This document shows positions 45,265 to 52,570 of a stretch of DNA of 64,000 bases, piece by piece. The position numbers were made by a program, and so were the translations under genes. Below the pieces are notes generated by a model. It searched no databases. It had not been told where the DNA came from and saw only the letters and a program-made list of their open reading frames with translations. Source of the stretch: Dryocola sp051307055 (lineage in GTDB: Bacteria > Pseudomonadota > Gammaproteobacteria > Enterobacterales > Enterobacteriaceae); the NCBI RefSeq assembly GCF_051307055.1, contig NZ_CP149994.1, positions 3,472,001-3,536,000 of the forward strand. Direction: 5' to 3'. Every line of letters begins with the position of its first letter. Position 1 is the stretch's first letter.

Positions 45265-45291
45265 CTATCGGCTGAAAAGAGAAAAACTTTT
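45265..45291 (-). promoter_or_regulatory. Candidate sigma-28 promoter of receptor 1
   Basis: The minus strand reads AAAA continuing as GTTT (AAAAGTTT), 15 bp after the core comes GCCGATAG (45265-45272). The match to TAAAGTTT-N11-GCCGATAA is nearly complete. It lies 42 bp before the receptor start. Confidence 0.75.
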
Positions 45292-45840
45292 GAAAAAAAG
45301 AGGCTGTTTCAATTAATTTATTTCGATCCGCAAATTAAACGTCAGTCCGACATAAAAAATGGGACAACCATTGTAATATAACCAATTGAAATATAATAAA
45401 TTTATCTTGAATAAGCCTCATGAAAATCCTAATTAATAGGGTGCTAATCAACCCGGTGATTGTTATTACTCCGGTCATATCGACAAGTCTTTCAACCGTT
45501 CTTGATATTTCAATCCCATGTCTAGCGCGCAAAAATGCACGCTAATTCAGCAAATGAAAATAGAGTTAGCCGACGCCTTATCCAAATGCGAAAAATTACC
45601 AGATCGCTGGCCAACGGACACGGTTATTACTTACCAATGCCAGAAAGATTCACATACCATAATAATATTTTATTCGCGATAACCAGACGCCGTTTATGCA
45701 GTACTTCAATTGACCGATAAGATAACAAAATTATAATTTATTGCGTTTCACATTGAAAAGTTAGCAATTGTCTACCAGTATAGATCCTTTGAATTTTATA
45801 TGGATATTTTTAATATGATAAAAAATATACGACCGCTGGG

Positions 45841-46044
45841 ATTAAGTCGGTGAAGCGGATACGCCTGCTCTGCTGGGCGGCATCACCTGAAAGAACCGGT
45901 GAGCCTGTTGCAGACAAAGGACGCGCAATAGCGCCGTCATATTTTGCAAGTTATCTTTTTCAGCACGCGCATTAAATCGCAGAAAAACCGCAGTTTGATA
46001 CGATTATTCAGGCCGCCGCTCGTGATGTGTGGAAATTCAAATAA
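45841..46044 (+). pseudogene. Possible gene remnant, unidentified
   Basis: One frame reads open from 45841 to a stop at 45973, then on to a second stop at 46042-46044, with the last piece encoding IAEKPQFDTIIQAAARDVWKFK-like sequence (cut here: PQFDTIIQAAARDVWKFK). Its base composition is higher in GC than the surroundings and a hairpin with a T-run follows. This looks like the tail of a lost gene. I do not recognise the family, and it could be chance. Confidence 0.25.
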
Positions 46045-46054
46045 CCAGTTCATT

Positions 46055-46083
46055 AAAAAGCTCGCTAAAAAGGGCTCTTTTTG
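46055..46083 (+). terminator. Terminator-like hairpin after the remnant
   Basis: AAAAAGCTC...GGGCTCTTTTT forms an imperfect stem ending in a T-run, 10 bp after the stop at 46044. The stem has a bulge, so it is a moderate candidate. Confidence 0.4.
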
Positions 46084-46168
46084 TGCTTTAACCCTGACAT
46101 AGAGCAATTAAAGCAGCCGAACAGAACACCCGTATTCGGTCGGCCACAAAAAAAGATCCTCATCCCTA

Positions 46169-46195
46169 TTATGCCTTTTCTTTATTAACCGATTT
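46169..46195 (+). promoter_or_regulatory. Candidate sigma-28 promoter of receptor 2
   Basis: TTAT (46169-46172), 15-bp spacer, ACCGATTT (46188-46195), 34 bp before the start. The same box and spacing occur before flgM and receptor 3. Confidence 0.5.
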
Positions 46196-46229
46196 ATAAC
46201 TTGAATATAACCCCCCTGAGATAGTTAAC

Positions 46230-47798
46230 ATGATGAATCGCATTAAAATTGTGAATGGTTTGCTTGGCGTACTGATCCTCTTCTGTATTTTGCAGGTGAC
46301 TTCGTTAAGCTTTCTGTTCCCCATGATCAGTACCGGCGTGGACGATACGGTTAAACAGCATGAAACAACCCTGCAGCGTAACGATCTGGTGCTTGCCAAA
46401 TCCTACTTACAGGCAGCACGCGTGCATCTCGTAAGAGCTAACCTTGCCGAATACCTTGAGGACCTGACGACCGAGGAAGGAGGTAACTCGCTGGCAAAAG
46501 AGCAGGCGTTTATCACCGAGTCTCTCAGAAATGCCCGGCAGGCCTGGGCTGAGTATTTAAAATGGCCGCCGATAGATAACGAACTCGAGTCAATAATTAA
46601 AGAGTCTTATGAGGACTACTATAACGGATTAAATGAGGTTGCCACACTCCTTGCCAACAAGGAGAACAAGGCCGCTTATAAAGTTAATCTTCAGGTTTAT
46701 CAGGATAAATTTGATAAAGTTTTCAGTCAGATCTCGGGAAAACTCTCTGCCTATAATGAAAGCAAAGTTGCACAAAGCAAACATGCTTACAACGTTGCTA
46801 TATGGGTAACCGCCAGTTTAGTGGCCGCCCTTATACTGTTGATGGTCGTGATATGGTTTGGGATCCGCTCTATTCTGCTTGAGCCATTGCGCAAAATTAT
46901 GGACGCTATCCGCCATATCGCCAGCGGCAATTTAGTTCACAAAATTGAAGTGCAGGGTACCAACGAGATGGGTCACCTGGCCGATTCATTACGTAATATG
47001 CAAATAGAGCTCATCAATACCGTGGAAGATATCCGTGCCGGCGCGGATGCGATCTTTACCGGCGCCAGCGAGATATCGGCAGGGAATAACGATCTCTCAT
47101 CGCGTACGGAGCAGCAGGCCGCCTCCCTTGAGGAGACAGCGGCCAGCATGGAAGAAATTACCGCTACCGTGAAGCAAAACTCGGATAATGCCCTGCAGGC
47201 AAGCAAGCTGGCTGCCAGCGCCTCTAAAACGGCCCAGCGGGGCGGCAAGGTAGTGGATAACGTCGTGCACACTATGAATGATATCGCCACCAGCTCGCAG
47301 AAGATTGCCGATATCACCAGCGTTATCGACGGCATCGCCTTCCAGACCAATATCCTGGCGCTGAACGCCGCGGTGGAAGCCGCGCGGGCCGGCGAGCAGG
47401 GACGCGGGTTCGCCGTTGTCGCAAGCGAAGTGCGCAACCTTGCCCAGCGCAGCGCCCAGGCCGCCAGAGAAATCAAAATGCTGATTGACGACTCGGTCAG
47501 CAAGGTGGAGGTCGGATCGGCGCTGGTCGAAAGCGCGGGTGAAACCATGGGCGAGATCGTCAGGAGCATCACCTCCGTGACGGATATCATGAGCGAGATC
47601 GCCTCGGCGTCCGATGAGCAGAGCCGCGGAATCGATCAGATAGGTATCGCGGTCTCCGAGATGGACACGGTTACCCAGCAGAACGCCAGCCTGGTGGAAG
47701 AGTCCGCCGCCGCTGCCGCCGCGCTGGAAGCGCAGTCGAGAAGCCTGACGCGCGCCGTTGCGGTGTTTAATACTAATCACCAGGAAGCGGCAGCCTGA
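46230..47798 (+). CDS. Methyl-accepting chemotaxis protein (receptor 2)
   Basis: The 522-aa chemoreceptor has TM1 (about 8-28), a four-helix periplasmic sensor (about 30-185), TM2 (about 190-212), a HAMP domain (about 214-267) and the signalling hairpin with the conserved tip IDGIAFQTNILALNAAVEAA. It ends FNTNHQEAAA, with no NWETF tail, so adaptation would depend on help from receptor 1. The ribosome site is weak and two adjacent ATGs are possible. It is a tandem paralogue of receptor 3: same length, alignable throughout, and nearly identical in DNA over parts of the signalling domain. Confidence 0.94.
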   Translation: MMNRIKIVNGLLGVLILFCILQVTSLSFLFPMISTGVDDTVKQHETTLQRNDLVLAKSYLQAARVHLVRANLAEYLEDLTTEEGGNSLAKEQAFITESLRNARQAWAEYLKWPPIDNELESIIKESYEDYYNGLNEVATLLANKENKAAYKVNLQVYQDKFDKVFSQISGKLSAYNESKVAQSKHAYNVAIWVTASLVAALILLMVVIWFGIRSILLEPLRKIMDAIRHIASGNLVHKIEVQGTNEMGHLADSLRNMQIELINTVEDIRAGADAIFTGASEISAGNNDLSSRTEQQAASLEETAASMEEITATVKQNSDNALQASKLAASASKTAQRGGKVVDNVVHTMNDIATSSQKIADITSVIDGIAFQTNILALNAAVEAARAGEQGRGFAVVASEVRNLAQRSAQAAREIKMLIDDSVSKVEVGSALVESAGETMGEIVRSITSVTDIMSEIASASDEQSRGIDQIGIAVSEMDTVTQQNASLVEESAAAAAALEAQSRSLTRAVAVFNTNHQEAAA

Positions 47799-47836
47799 AA
47801 TAACTGCGGCGTTCAGAGCATGAACGCCGGTTAACC

Positions 47837-47860
47837 AAGGGGCCAGAGCGCCCCTTATCT
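47837..47860 (+). terminator. Terminator after receptor 2
   Basis: AAGGGGC-CAGAGC-GCCCCTT followed by ATCTTTT. A second stem GGCGTTCA-GAGCA-TGAACGCC (47808-47828) precedes it; an equivalent GCGTTCA/TGAACGC stem follows receptor 3. Confidence 0.65.
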
Positions 47861-48212
47861 TTTATCGACGCTAAGTCTGAAGCACAGCAATATCCTTCCT
47901 GAAATATTAAACGTTAATATTGCATAATCGCAGCATCATTATAGGTGTATTTACCAGGTGCACAGCAGGAAAGCCTATTTAAATACCACATTAATGGCGG
48001 CTAGCTTTTTCTGCCAAGCGGCGCGACGCTACAGAAGAGCCGTAATAGCGCTGGTTGTAGAAATAACCTCTCGCGATCTTAGAACCTGCCGGTCTTTCAC
48101 TCGTCTGCGACTTATTTTTCCTTAAAAAATTAACCTTCCTCATTCGCTTATAAGCAGGAAAAAAACCCTCCTTTTCGTGCATTACGCCTGACATATTGCC
48201 TTTAATTTAGCT

Positions 48213-48237
48213 AATCGATCGGAAAAAACGATCGATT
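48213..48237. repeat. Perfect 9-bp inverted repeat upstream of receptor 3
   Basis: AATCGATCG, seven bases (GAAAAAA), CGATCGATT. It lies 25 bp before the -35 core of the receptor 3 promoter, a position suited to a regulator binding site. It has no T-run after it and so is not a terminator. Confidence 0.6.
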
Positions 48238-48262
48238 GAGGGAAAATAATTCACGCAGCCTA

Positions 48263-48289
48263 TTATGTTTTTCATCTATTCACCGATTT
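48263..48289 (+). promoter_or_regulatory. Candidate sigma-28 promoter of receptor 3
   Basis: TTAT continuing as GTTT (TTATGTTT), 15 bp after the core ACCGATTT (48282-48289), 31 bp before the start codon. Confidence 0.55.
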
Positions 48290-48320
48290 ATTACCTATAT
48301 AACTACACGGAGAATAACAA

Positions 48321-49889
48321 ATGATAAATCGTATAAAAATTGTTAATGGATTAATCGCCGTACTGGTGCTCTTTTTTACCCTACAAATTTTTTCTCTTAG
48401 TTTTCTTTTTCCGATTATTAGCCATGATGTTAAAGATTTTGCCATGCAAAATGACATCACCGGGCAGCGCAACGATCTGGTTACCGCCAAGTCCTACCTG
48501 CAGGAAGCCCGGGTTCACCTGCTCAGAACGAATCTTGCAAATTATCTGGAAGATCCCTCTACCCCGGAAGGACGTCAGGCTATAGAAACAGAAAGGGAGC
48601 AAATTAAGCTCTTTTTGAACCATGCGCAGGAAGCATGGGTTGAATATTTAAAGTGGCCGCCCCTCGACCTTGAACTCGAAGAGATGATTAAAGCTAACTA
48701 TACGGCTTTTTATAACGAGTTAACGAAGGTTGCCAGGTATCTTGACGAAAATGATAATAAAGCCGCCTATACGGTTAATCTTCAGATTCACCAGGACAAA
48801 TTTGATGATACCTTTCATCAGATTGCCAATAAGCTATCCGACTATAACAAAAATAAAGTCGCCGACAGCGCACGCTCCTATAATTTGGCGCTGTGGGTGA
48901 CCGCCGGCCTGCTGGCTATTCTTATCGTGATCGTTGTCATCTCCTGGTTCGGTATTCGTGCCATTCTCCTTGAGCCTTTACGTAAGGTTCTTGAGAGCAT
49001 CCGCCATATTGCCAGCGGCAATTTAGTTCACAAGATTGATGTGCAGGGTACCAACGAGATGGGGCAGCTGGCTGAAACACTACGCAGCATGCAGGTAGAA
49101 TTAACCAATACGGTGGAAGATATCCGTGCCGGCGCGGATGCGATCTTTACCGGCGCCAGCGAGATATCGGCCGGTAATAACGATCTCTCATCGCGTACGG
49201 AGCAGCAGGCCGCCTCCCTTGAGGAGACAGCGGCCAGCATGGAAGAAATTACCGCCACCGTGAAGCAAAACTCGGATAATGCCTCCCAGGCGAGCCAGCT
49301 TGCCCAGAATGCTTCAGAAACCGCGCAGCGTGGCGGTAAAGTGGTGGACAACGTTGTGCATACCATGAGCGATATCGCCACCAGCTCGCAGAAAATTGCC
49401 GATATCACCAGCGTGATTGACGGCATCGCCTTCCAGACCAACATCCTGGCGCTGAACGCCGCGGTAGAAGCGGCACGAGCCGGTGAACAGGGTCGTGGCT
49501 TTGCCGTGGTGGCCAGCGAGGTACGTAACCTTGCCCAGCGCAGCGCCCAGGCCGCCAGAGAAATCAAAATGCTGATTGACGACTCGGTCAGCAAGGTGGA
49601 GGTCGGATCGGCGCTGGTCGAAAGCGCGGGTCAAACCATGGGCGAGATCGTCAGCGCCATCACCTCCGTGACGGATATCATGAGCGAGATCGCCTCGGCG
49701 TCCGATGAGCAGAGCCGTGGGATCGATCAGGTGGGCCAGGCGGTGTCTGAAATGGACCGGGTCACCCAGCAGAACGCCACCCTGGTGGAAGAGTCCGCCG
49801 CTGCCGCCGCCACGCTTGAAGCCCAGGCGAGGAGTCTGACTCACGTCGTTGCGGTGTTTAATACTAATCATCAGGAAGCGGCTGCCTGA
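48321..49889 (+). CDS. Methyl-accepting chemotaxis protein (receptor 3)
   Basis: The 522-aa receptor has the same architecture as receptor 2: TM1 (about 7-28), four-helix sensor, TM2 (about 190-212), HAMP and signalling hairpin. It has GGAG 8 bp before the ATG. The periplasmic sensor aligns with that of receptor 2 (QRNDLVTAKSYLQEARVHLL) but has diverged. The signalling domain is a DNA mosaic, alternately closer to receptor 2 and to receptor 1. It ends FNTNHQEAAA without a pentapeptide. Confidence 0.94.
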   Translation: MINRIKIVNGLIAVLVLFFTLQIFSLSFLFPIISHDVKDFAMQNDITGQRNDLVTAKSYLQEARVHLLRTNLANYLEDPSTPEGRQAIETEREQIKLFLNHAQEAWVEYLKWPPLDLELEEMIKANYTAFYNELTKVARYLDENDNKAAYTVNLQIHQDKFDDTFHQIANKLSDYNKNKVADSARSYNLALWVTAGLLAILIVIVVISWFGIRAILLEPLRKVLESIRHIASGNLVHKIDVQGTNEMGQLAETLRSMQVELTNTVEDIRAGADAIFTGASEISAGNNDLSSRTEQQAASLEETAASMEEITATVKQNSDNASQASQLAQNASETAQRGGKVVDNVVHTMSDIATSSQKIADITSVIDGIAFQTNILALNAAVEAARAGEQGRGFAVVASEVRNLAQRSAQAAREIKMLIDDSVSKVEVGSALVESAGQTMGEIVSAITSVTDIMSEIASASDEQSRGIDQVGQAVSEMDRVTQQNATLVEESAAAAATLEAQARSLTHVVAVFNTNHQEAAA

Positions 49890-49927
49890 AGCGCCGGGCG
49901 TTCAGCGTCTGAACGCGGATAAACGAT

Positions 49928-49950
49928 GGGGGGCTCTGGTCCCCCTTTTC
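49928..49950 (+). terminator. Terminator after receptor 3
   Basis: GGGGG-loop-CCCCC stem followed by TTTTCTTT, about 40 bp after the stop; a GCGTTCA / TGAACGC stem precedes it, as after receptor 2. Confidence 0.75.
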
Positions 49951-50142
49951 TTTGACTGACGCCTGATGCGATGAAACGCCGGCGAGGATGCGGTAAAAAT
50001 TGTATACCGGGCCAGCATAAATAAGCTGCGCCGCACCGCTTCAGGATCGTGCAGGCGCATTCAGAAACTGTCAGTAATGCCCCCTAATTCAGGGTAACGC
50101 CCTCCCGAGCGCTAAATTCGTAGCGGCCATAAAGTGAAGCAG

Positions 50143-51309
50143 CTATAAATTCTGCCAGTGCCCTTCCTCTTCCCGGTTTAACAGCCCGCCGGGGACGGGG
50201 CGCGGCGATGCAGACAGCCTGTATTCATCTTCTTCGCCCAGCCGTAAATTGCTGGTCCTTTGCTGCAGTTCAGATACCTGTTGATTGAGCACTTCAGAAG
50301 AGCCTGCCAGCTCTTCCACAACGGCAACGTTGCTCTGGGTGGCTTTTTCCAGTTCGGATAAGGCCCGCGTGATTTGCTCAATGCCCTTTTCCTGCTCGTT
50401 AGTCGCCACAAAAATATGCCCCATCAGCGTATCGATAGATTCCGAGCCGGAGACGATATCCCGCATATTTTTTTCCGCCTCTGAAACCAGCGAGACGCCC
50501 TGCATCACGTTTTCATTGGTTAAGTCGATCAGCGACTTAATGTTTTTCGCCGACGCCGAACTTTTATGCGCCAGGTTTCTGACCTCGCCGGCCACCACGG
50601 CAAAACCCTTTCCGTTCTCTCCTGCTCTCGCCGCTTCAACGGCGGCGTTAAGCGCGAGGATATTGGTCTGGAAGGCGATGCTGTCAATGATGCTGATGAT
50701 TTCCGTCATTTTATGGGCGCTGTCGGTGATGGAGGTCATATTAGTGGTCAGCTTTTGCATCAGGTCGCTGCCGTGATTGGCGGAGCTGTGGGCTCCGCTG
50801 GTGATGCTGCTCAGCTGGCGCGTGCTTTCCGCATTATTCCTGGTGCCCGCGGAGATCTGCTCCATACTGGAGGCGGTTTGCATCAGCATGGCCGACTGCT
50901 GCTCGGTCTTTGCCGACAGGGTGGCGCTCTGCCGCGCAAGCGTTTCGGCTATGCTGCTGGCCGACCGGGAAGACTTTCTGATATCCATAACCAGCGTGGT
51001 GATTTCGGTAGAAAGCGTGTTGATCCCCGGAATTAAGCGGCCGGCGCAGTTATTGCCAAACTCGGGGATATGCACCGATAAGTTACCGGCATTTATCTCA
51101 TCAATATTGCATTTGACCTGGTTGATGGGCCTGACAAGATATATCGTCATGTAGCACCATAAAAATCCGAGCACAGCAATCCAGGCGCTGTTTAGCATCA
51201 GCATGATTTTAAAGTCTGCGGATAAAAGTAAGGCTAACAGATCGACTACCGCAAAAGACAACAGCAGAAAAATAGCGATGACGCTCCTGACGCTGGCATT
51301 TTTAAACAT
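50143..51309 (-). CDS. Chemoreceptor without a large periplasmic sensor (receptor 4)
   Basis: The start at 51309 (388 aa) has AGG about 8 bp upstream; an upstream in-frame start adds ten residues. Two hydrophobic helices (about 8-28 and 36-58) are separated by only a few residues, so there is no real periplasmic ligand domain. A HAMP-like segment (VRPINQVKCNIDEINAGNLS) leads to a signalling hairpin whose tip IDSIAFQTNILALNAAVEAA is canonical, while the rest differs clearly from receptors 1-3. The last five residues, HWQNL, resemble a degenerate NWETF tail. It may sense membrane state or a cytoplasmic cue. It lies next to the tRNA gene at the edge of the locus. Confidence 0.9.
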   Translation of the reverse strand: MFKNASVRSVIAIFLLLSFAVVDLLALLLSADFKIMLMLNSAWIAVLGFLWCYMTIYLVRPINQVKCNIDEINAGNLSVHIPEFGNNCAGRLIPGINTLSTEITTLVMDIRKSSRSASSIAETLARQSATLSAKTEQQSAMLMQTASSMEQISAGTRNNAESTRQLSSITSGAHSSANHGSDLMQKLTTNMTSITDSAHKMTEIISIIDSIAFQTNILALNAAVEAARAGENGKGFAVVAGEVRNLAHKSSASAKNIKSLIDLTNENVMQGVSLVSEAEKNMRDIVSGSESIDTLMGHIFVATNEQEKGIEQITRALSELEKATQSNVAVVEELAGSSEVLNQQVSELQQRTSNLRLGEEDEYRLSASPRPVPGGLLNREEEGHWQNL

Positions 51310-51586
51310 TGTTAAAACCTGTAACTTCTCACTGGGCATATATTATTTATTATCGATTTTCCCAGGAAAGCTATACCTTCGCGAAGATCGAAGCTATATA
51401 TCGCAATAAGGCAACTAAAAGGTTTTTCACCCGGCGATAACTTTAGCCCGGCTGAACGATATAATATGTTTTTAGCTTTATTTAACTATTATGTGTGAAG
51501 CAGATCATAAAAATTAGACGCGATACTAAAGATTTCAAATTGGGCAGAAAAGCGGATTTTATTATGGCGGGGAACTAAAAAACATC

Positions 51587-51660
51587 TGGAGCGGGTGAAG
51601 GGAATCGAACCCTCGTATGCAGCTTGGGAAGCTGCCGTTCTACCATTGAACTACACCCGC
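51587..51660 (-). tRNA. glyU: tRNA-Gly (anticodon CCC), glyU type
   Basis: The minus strand folds as a 74-nt tRNA including the encoded CCA end (51587-51589 plus the discriminator at 51590). The acceptor stem GCGGGTG pairs with the CACCCGC end, the D-loop reads AATGGT, the anticodon loop TTCCCAA has CCC at 51626-51628, and the T-loop contains TTCGATT. The 3' end faces the flagellar locus. In E. coli this gene also lies beside ygeR. Confidence 0.97.
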
Positions 51661-51677
51661 TTTTGCGAAGCCCCGGT

Positions 51678-51705
51678 ATTATAACGCTCCGGGGAGGGGT
51701 GACAA
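51678..51705 (-). promoter_or_regulatory. Sigma-70 promoter of the tRNA-Gly gene
   Basis: TTGTCA (51700-51705) and TATAAT (51678-51683) with a 16-bp spacer, followed by the GC-rich stretch ACCGGGG. The GC-rich discriminator is typical of promoters under stringent control. An inverted repeat CCCCGG/CCGGGG (51671-51676, 51689-51694) overlaps it. Confidence 0.75.
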
Positions 51706-51740
51706 GAGGGAATCATGCTAAGTGTTGGTATTTTAAACGC

Positions 51741-52508
51741 TTACTTACAGGATGGGTTGCTGCCCTGCGGCGGCAAATAACGCTGCGGATCCAGTGCCGT
51801 TGCGCGGTACCGGATCTGGAAATGCAGATTTACCGAATCAGCGCCGCTGCTGCCCATAGTGGCGATTTTCTGCCCTGCGCGCACCTTTTGTCCGTTATTC
51901 ACAAGCGTGGTGTCGTTATGGGCGTAGGCGGTGATGTAATCTTCGCGGTGTTTAATCATCACCAGGTTGCCGTAGCCCCTTAGCTGATTGCCAACATAAA
52001 CCACCGTGCCTGGCGCAGATGCATAGATCGGCTGCCCGCGCGAGCCGGCAATATCGATCCCTTTGTTTCCACCCTCGCTGCTGGAGAAAGGCACGATAAT
52101 TTTGCCGCTGGTTGGCCAGCGCCAGCACCCCGATCCCACCGGAGGAGCTGCAACTTTTGCAAGGCTTGCGCTGCTGCCGGAGGCGGAAGAACGGGATTTT
52201 GTGGTTTTCGCGACGGCTGTTTTTTTCCTGGCGGAGCTAACGCTGCGTTTTACGCGGATTTTTTGGCCAATTTCAAGCGTGTAAGGCGCGGAAATACCGT
52301 TGAGTCGCGCCAGTTCGCCGACGCTTGAGCCGGTCATGCGCGAGATGCGATAAAGCGTATCGCCCCGTTTAACGGTGTAGACCGATCCGCTGTAGCTGCC
52401 CGCTTTAGACGTGCTGGCTTTGTTGGATGAGCAAGCGGTAAGTAACAGGCCCAGAAGCAGGACGATGACATTACGTTTCCACTTACCGACGGTGCTTTCC
52501 TTGCGCAA
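51741..52508 (-). CDS. ygeR: YgeR (ActS), LysM/LytM lipoprotein, amidase activator
   Basis: YgeR, also called ActS in E. coli, is an outer-membrane lipoprotein of the NlpD/EnvC type that activates cell-wall amidases. The 255-aa product has a signal peptide with lipobox LTAC (about residue 26), a LysM domain (about 43-88: YTVKRGDTLYRISRMTGSSV), a Ser/Lys-rich linker and a C-terminal LytM/M23 domain (about 130-245: GNKGIDIAGSRGQPIYASAP, then NLHFQIRYRATALDPQRYLP). The metal-ligand pattern of active M23 enzymes is incomplete, as expected for activators. The only in-frame start before the signal peptide is TTG at 52508, supported by AGAGG upstream. Confidence 0.93.
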   Translation of the reverse strand: MRKESTVGKWKRNVIVLLLGLLLTACSSNKASTSKAGSYSGSVYTVKRGDTLYRISRMTGSSVGELARLNGISAPYTLEIGQKIRVKRSVSSARKKTAVAKTTKSRSSASGSSASLAKVAAPPVGSGCWRWPTSGKIIVPFSSSEGGNKGIDIAGSRGQPIYASAPGTVVYVGNQLRGYGNLVMIKHREDYITAYAHNDTTLVNNGQKVRAGQKIATMGSSGADSVNLHFQIRYRATALDPQRYLPPQGSNPSCK

Positions 52509-52529
52509 ACCAGGCCTCTGACAATAACT

Positions 52530-52561
52530 TAAAAGAGATGTTCCTCCCCGAAGAGAGGAAC
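52530..52561 (-). terminator. Terminator of lysS
   Basis: Read on the minus strand, GTTCCTC-N8-GAGGAAC (52540-52561) is followed by ATCTCTTTT. It lies 10 bp after the lysS stop and ahead of ygeR. Confidence 0.6.
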
Positions 52562-52570
52562 AAAAGCGGC

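Larger units (their letters stand above)
45292..46229. other. AT-rich spacer between receptors 1 and 2
   Basis: Nearly 1 kb between two divergent receptor genes. 45292-45840 is AT-rich with only short unconvincing open frames. 45841-46044 looks like a decayed 3' gene end (entered separately) followed by a terminator-like hairpin. The promoter of receptor 2 is at the right end. Confidence 0.5.
47861..48320. other. Spacer between tandem receptors 2 and 3
   Basis: 460 bp with no gene I can support. It contains two perfect inverted repeats: AATATTAA-ACG-TTAATATT (47903-47921) and AATCGATCG-GAAAAAA-CGATCGATT (48213-48237). The promoter of receptor 3 is entered separately. Confidence 0.55.

Noticed and set aside
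43096..47876. Short repeat TTATCGACGCTAAG at about 43097 and 47862
   Set aside because: Only 14 bp, at two unrelated places after gene ends; no third copy noticed and no target-site structure, so not called as a mobile element.
47991..48194. Small minus-strand open frame between receptors 2 and 3
   Set aside because: No ribosome site, no recognisable motif, and AT-rich spacer composition; not supportable as a gene.
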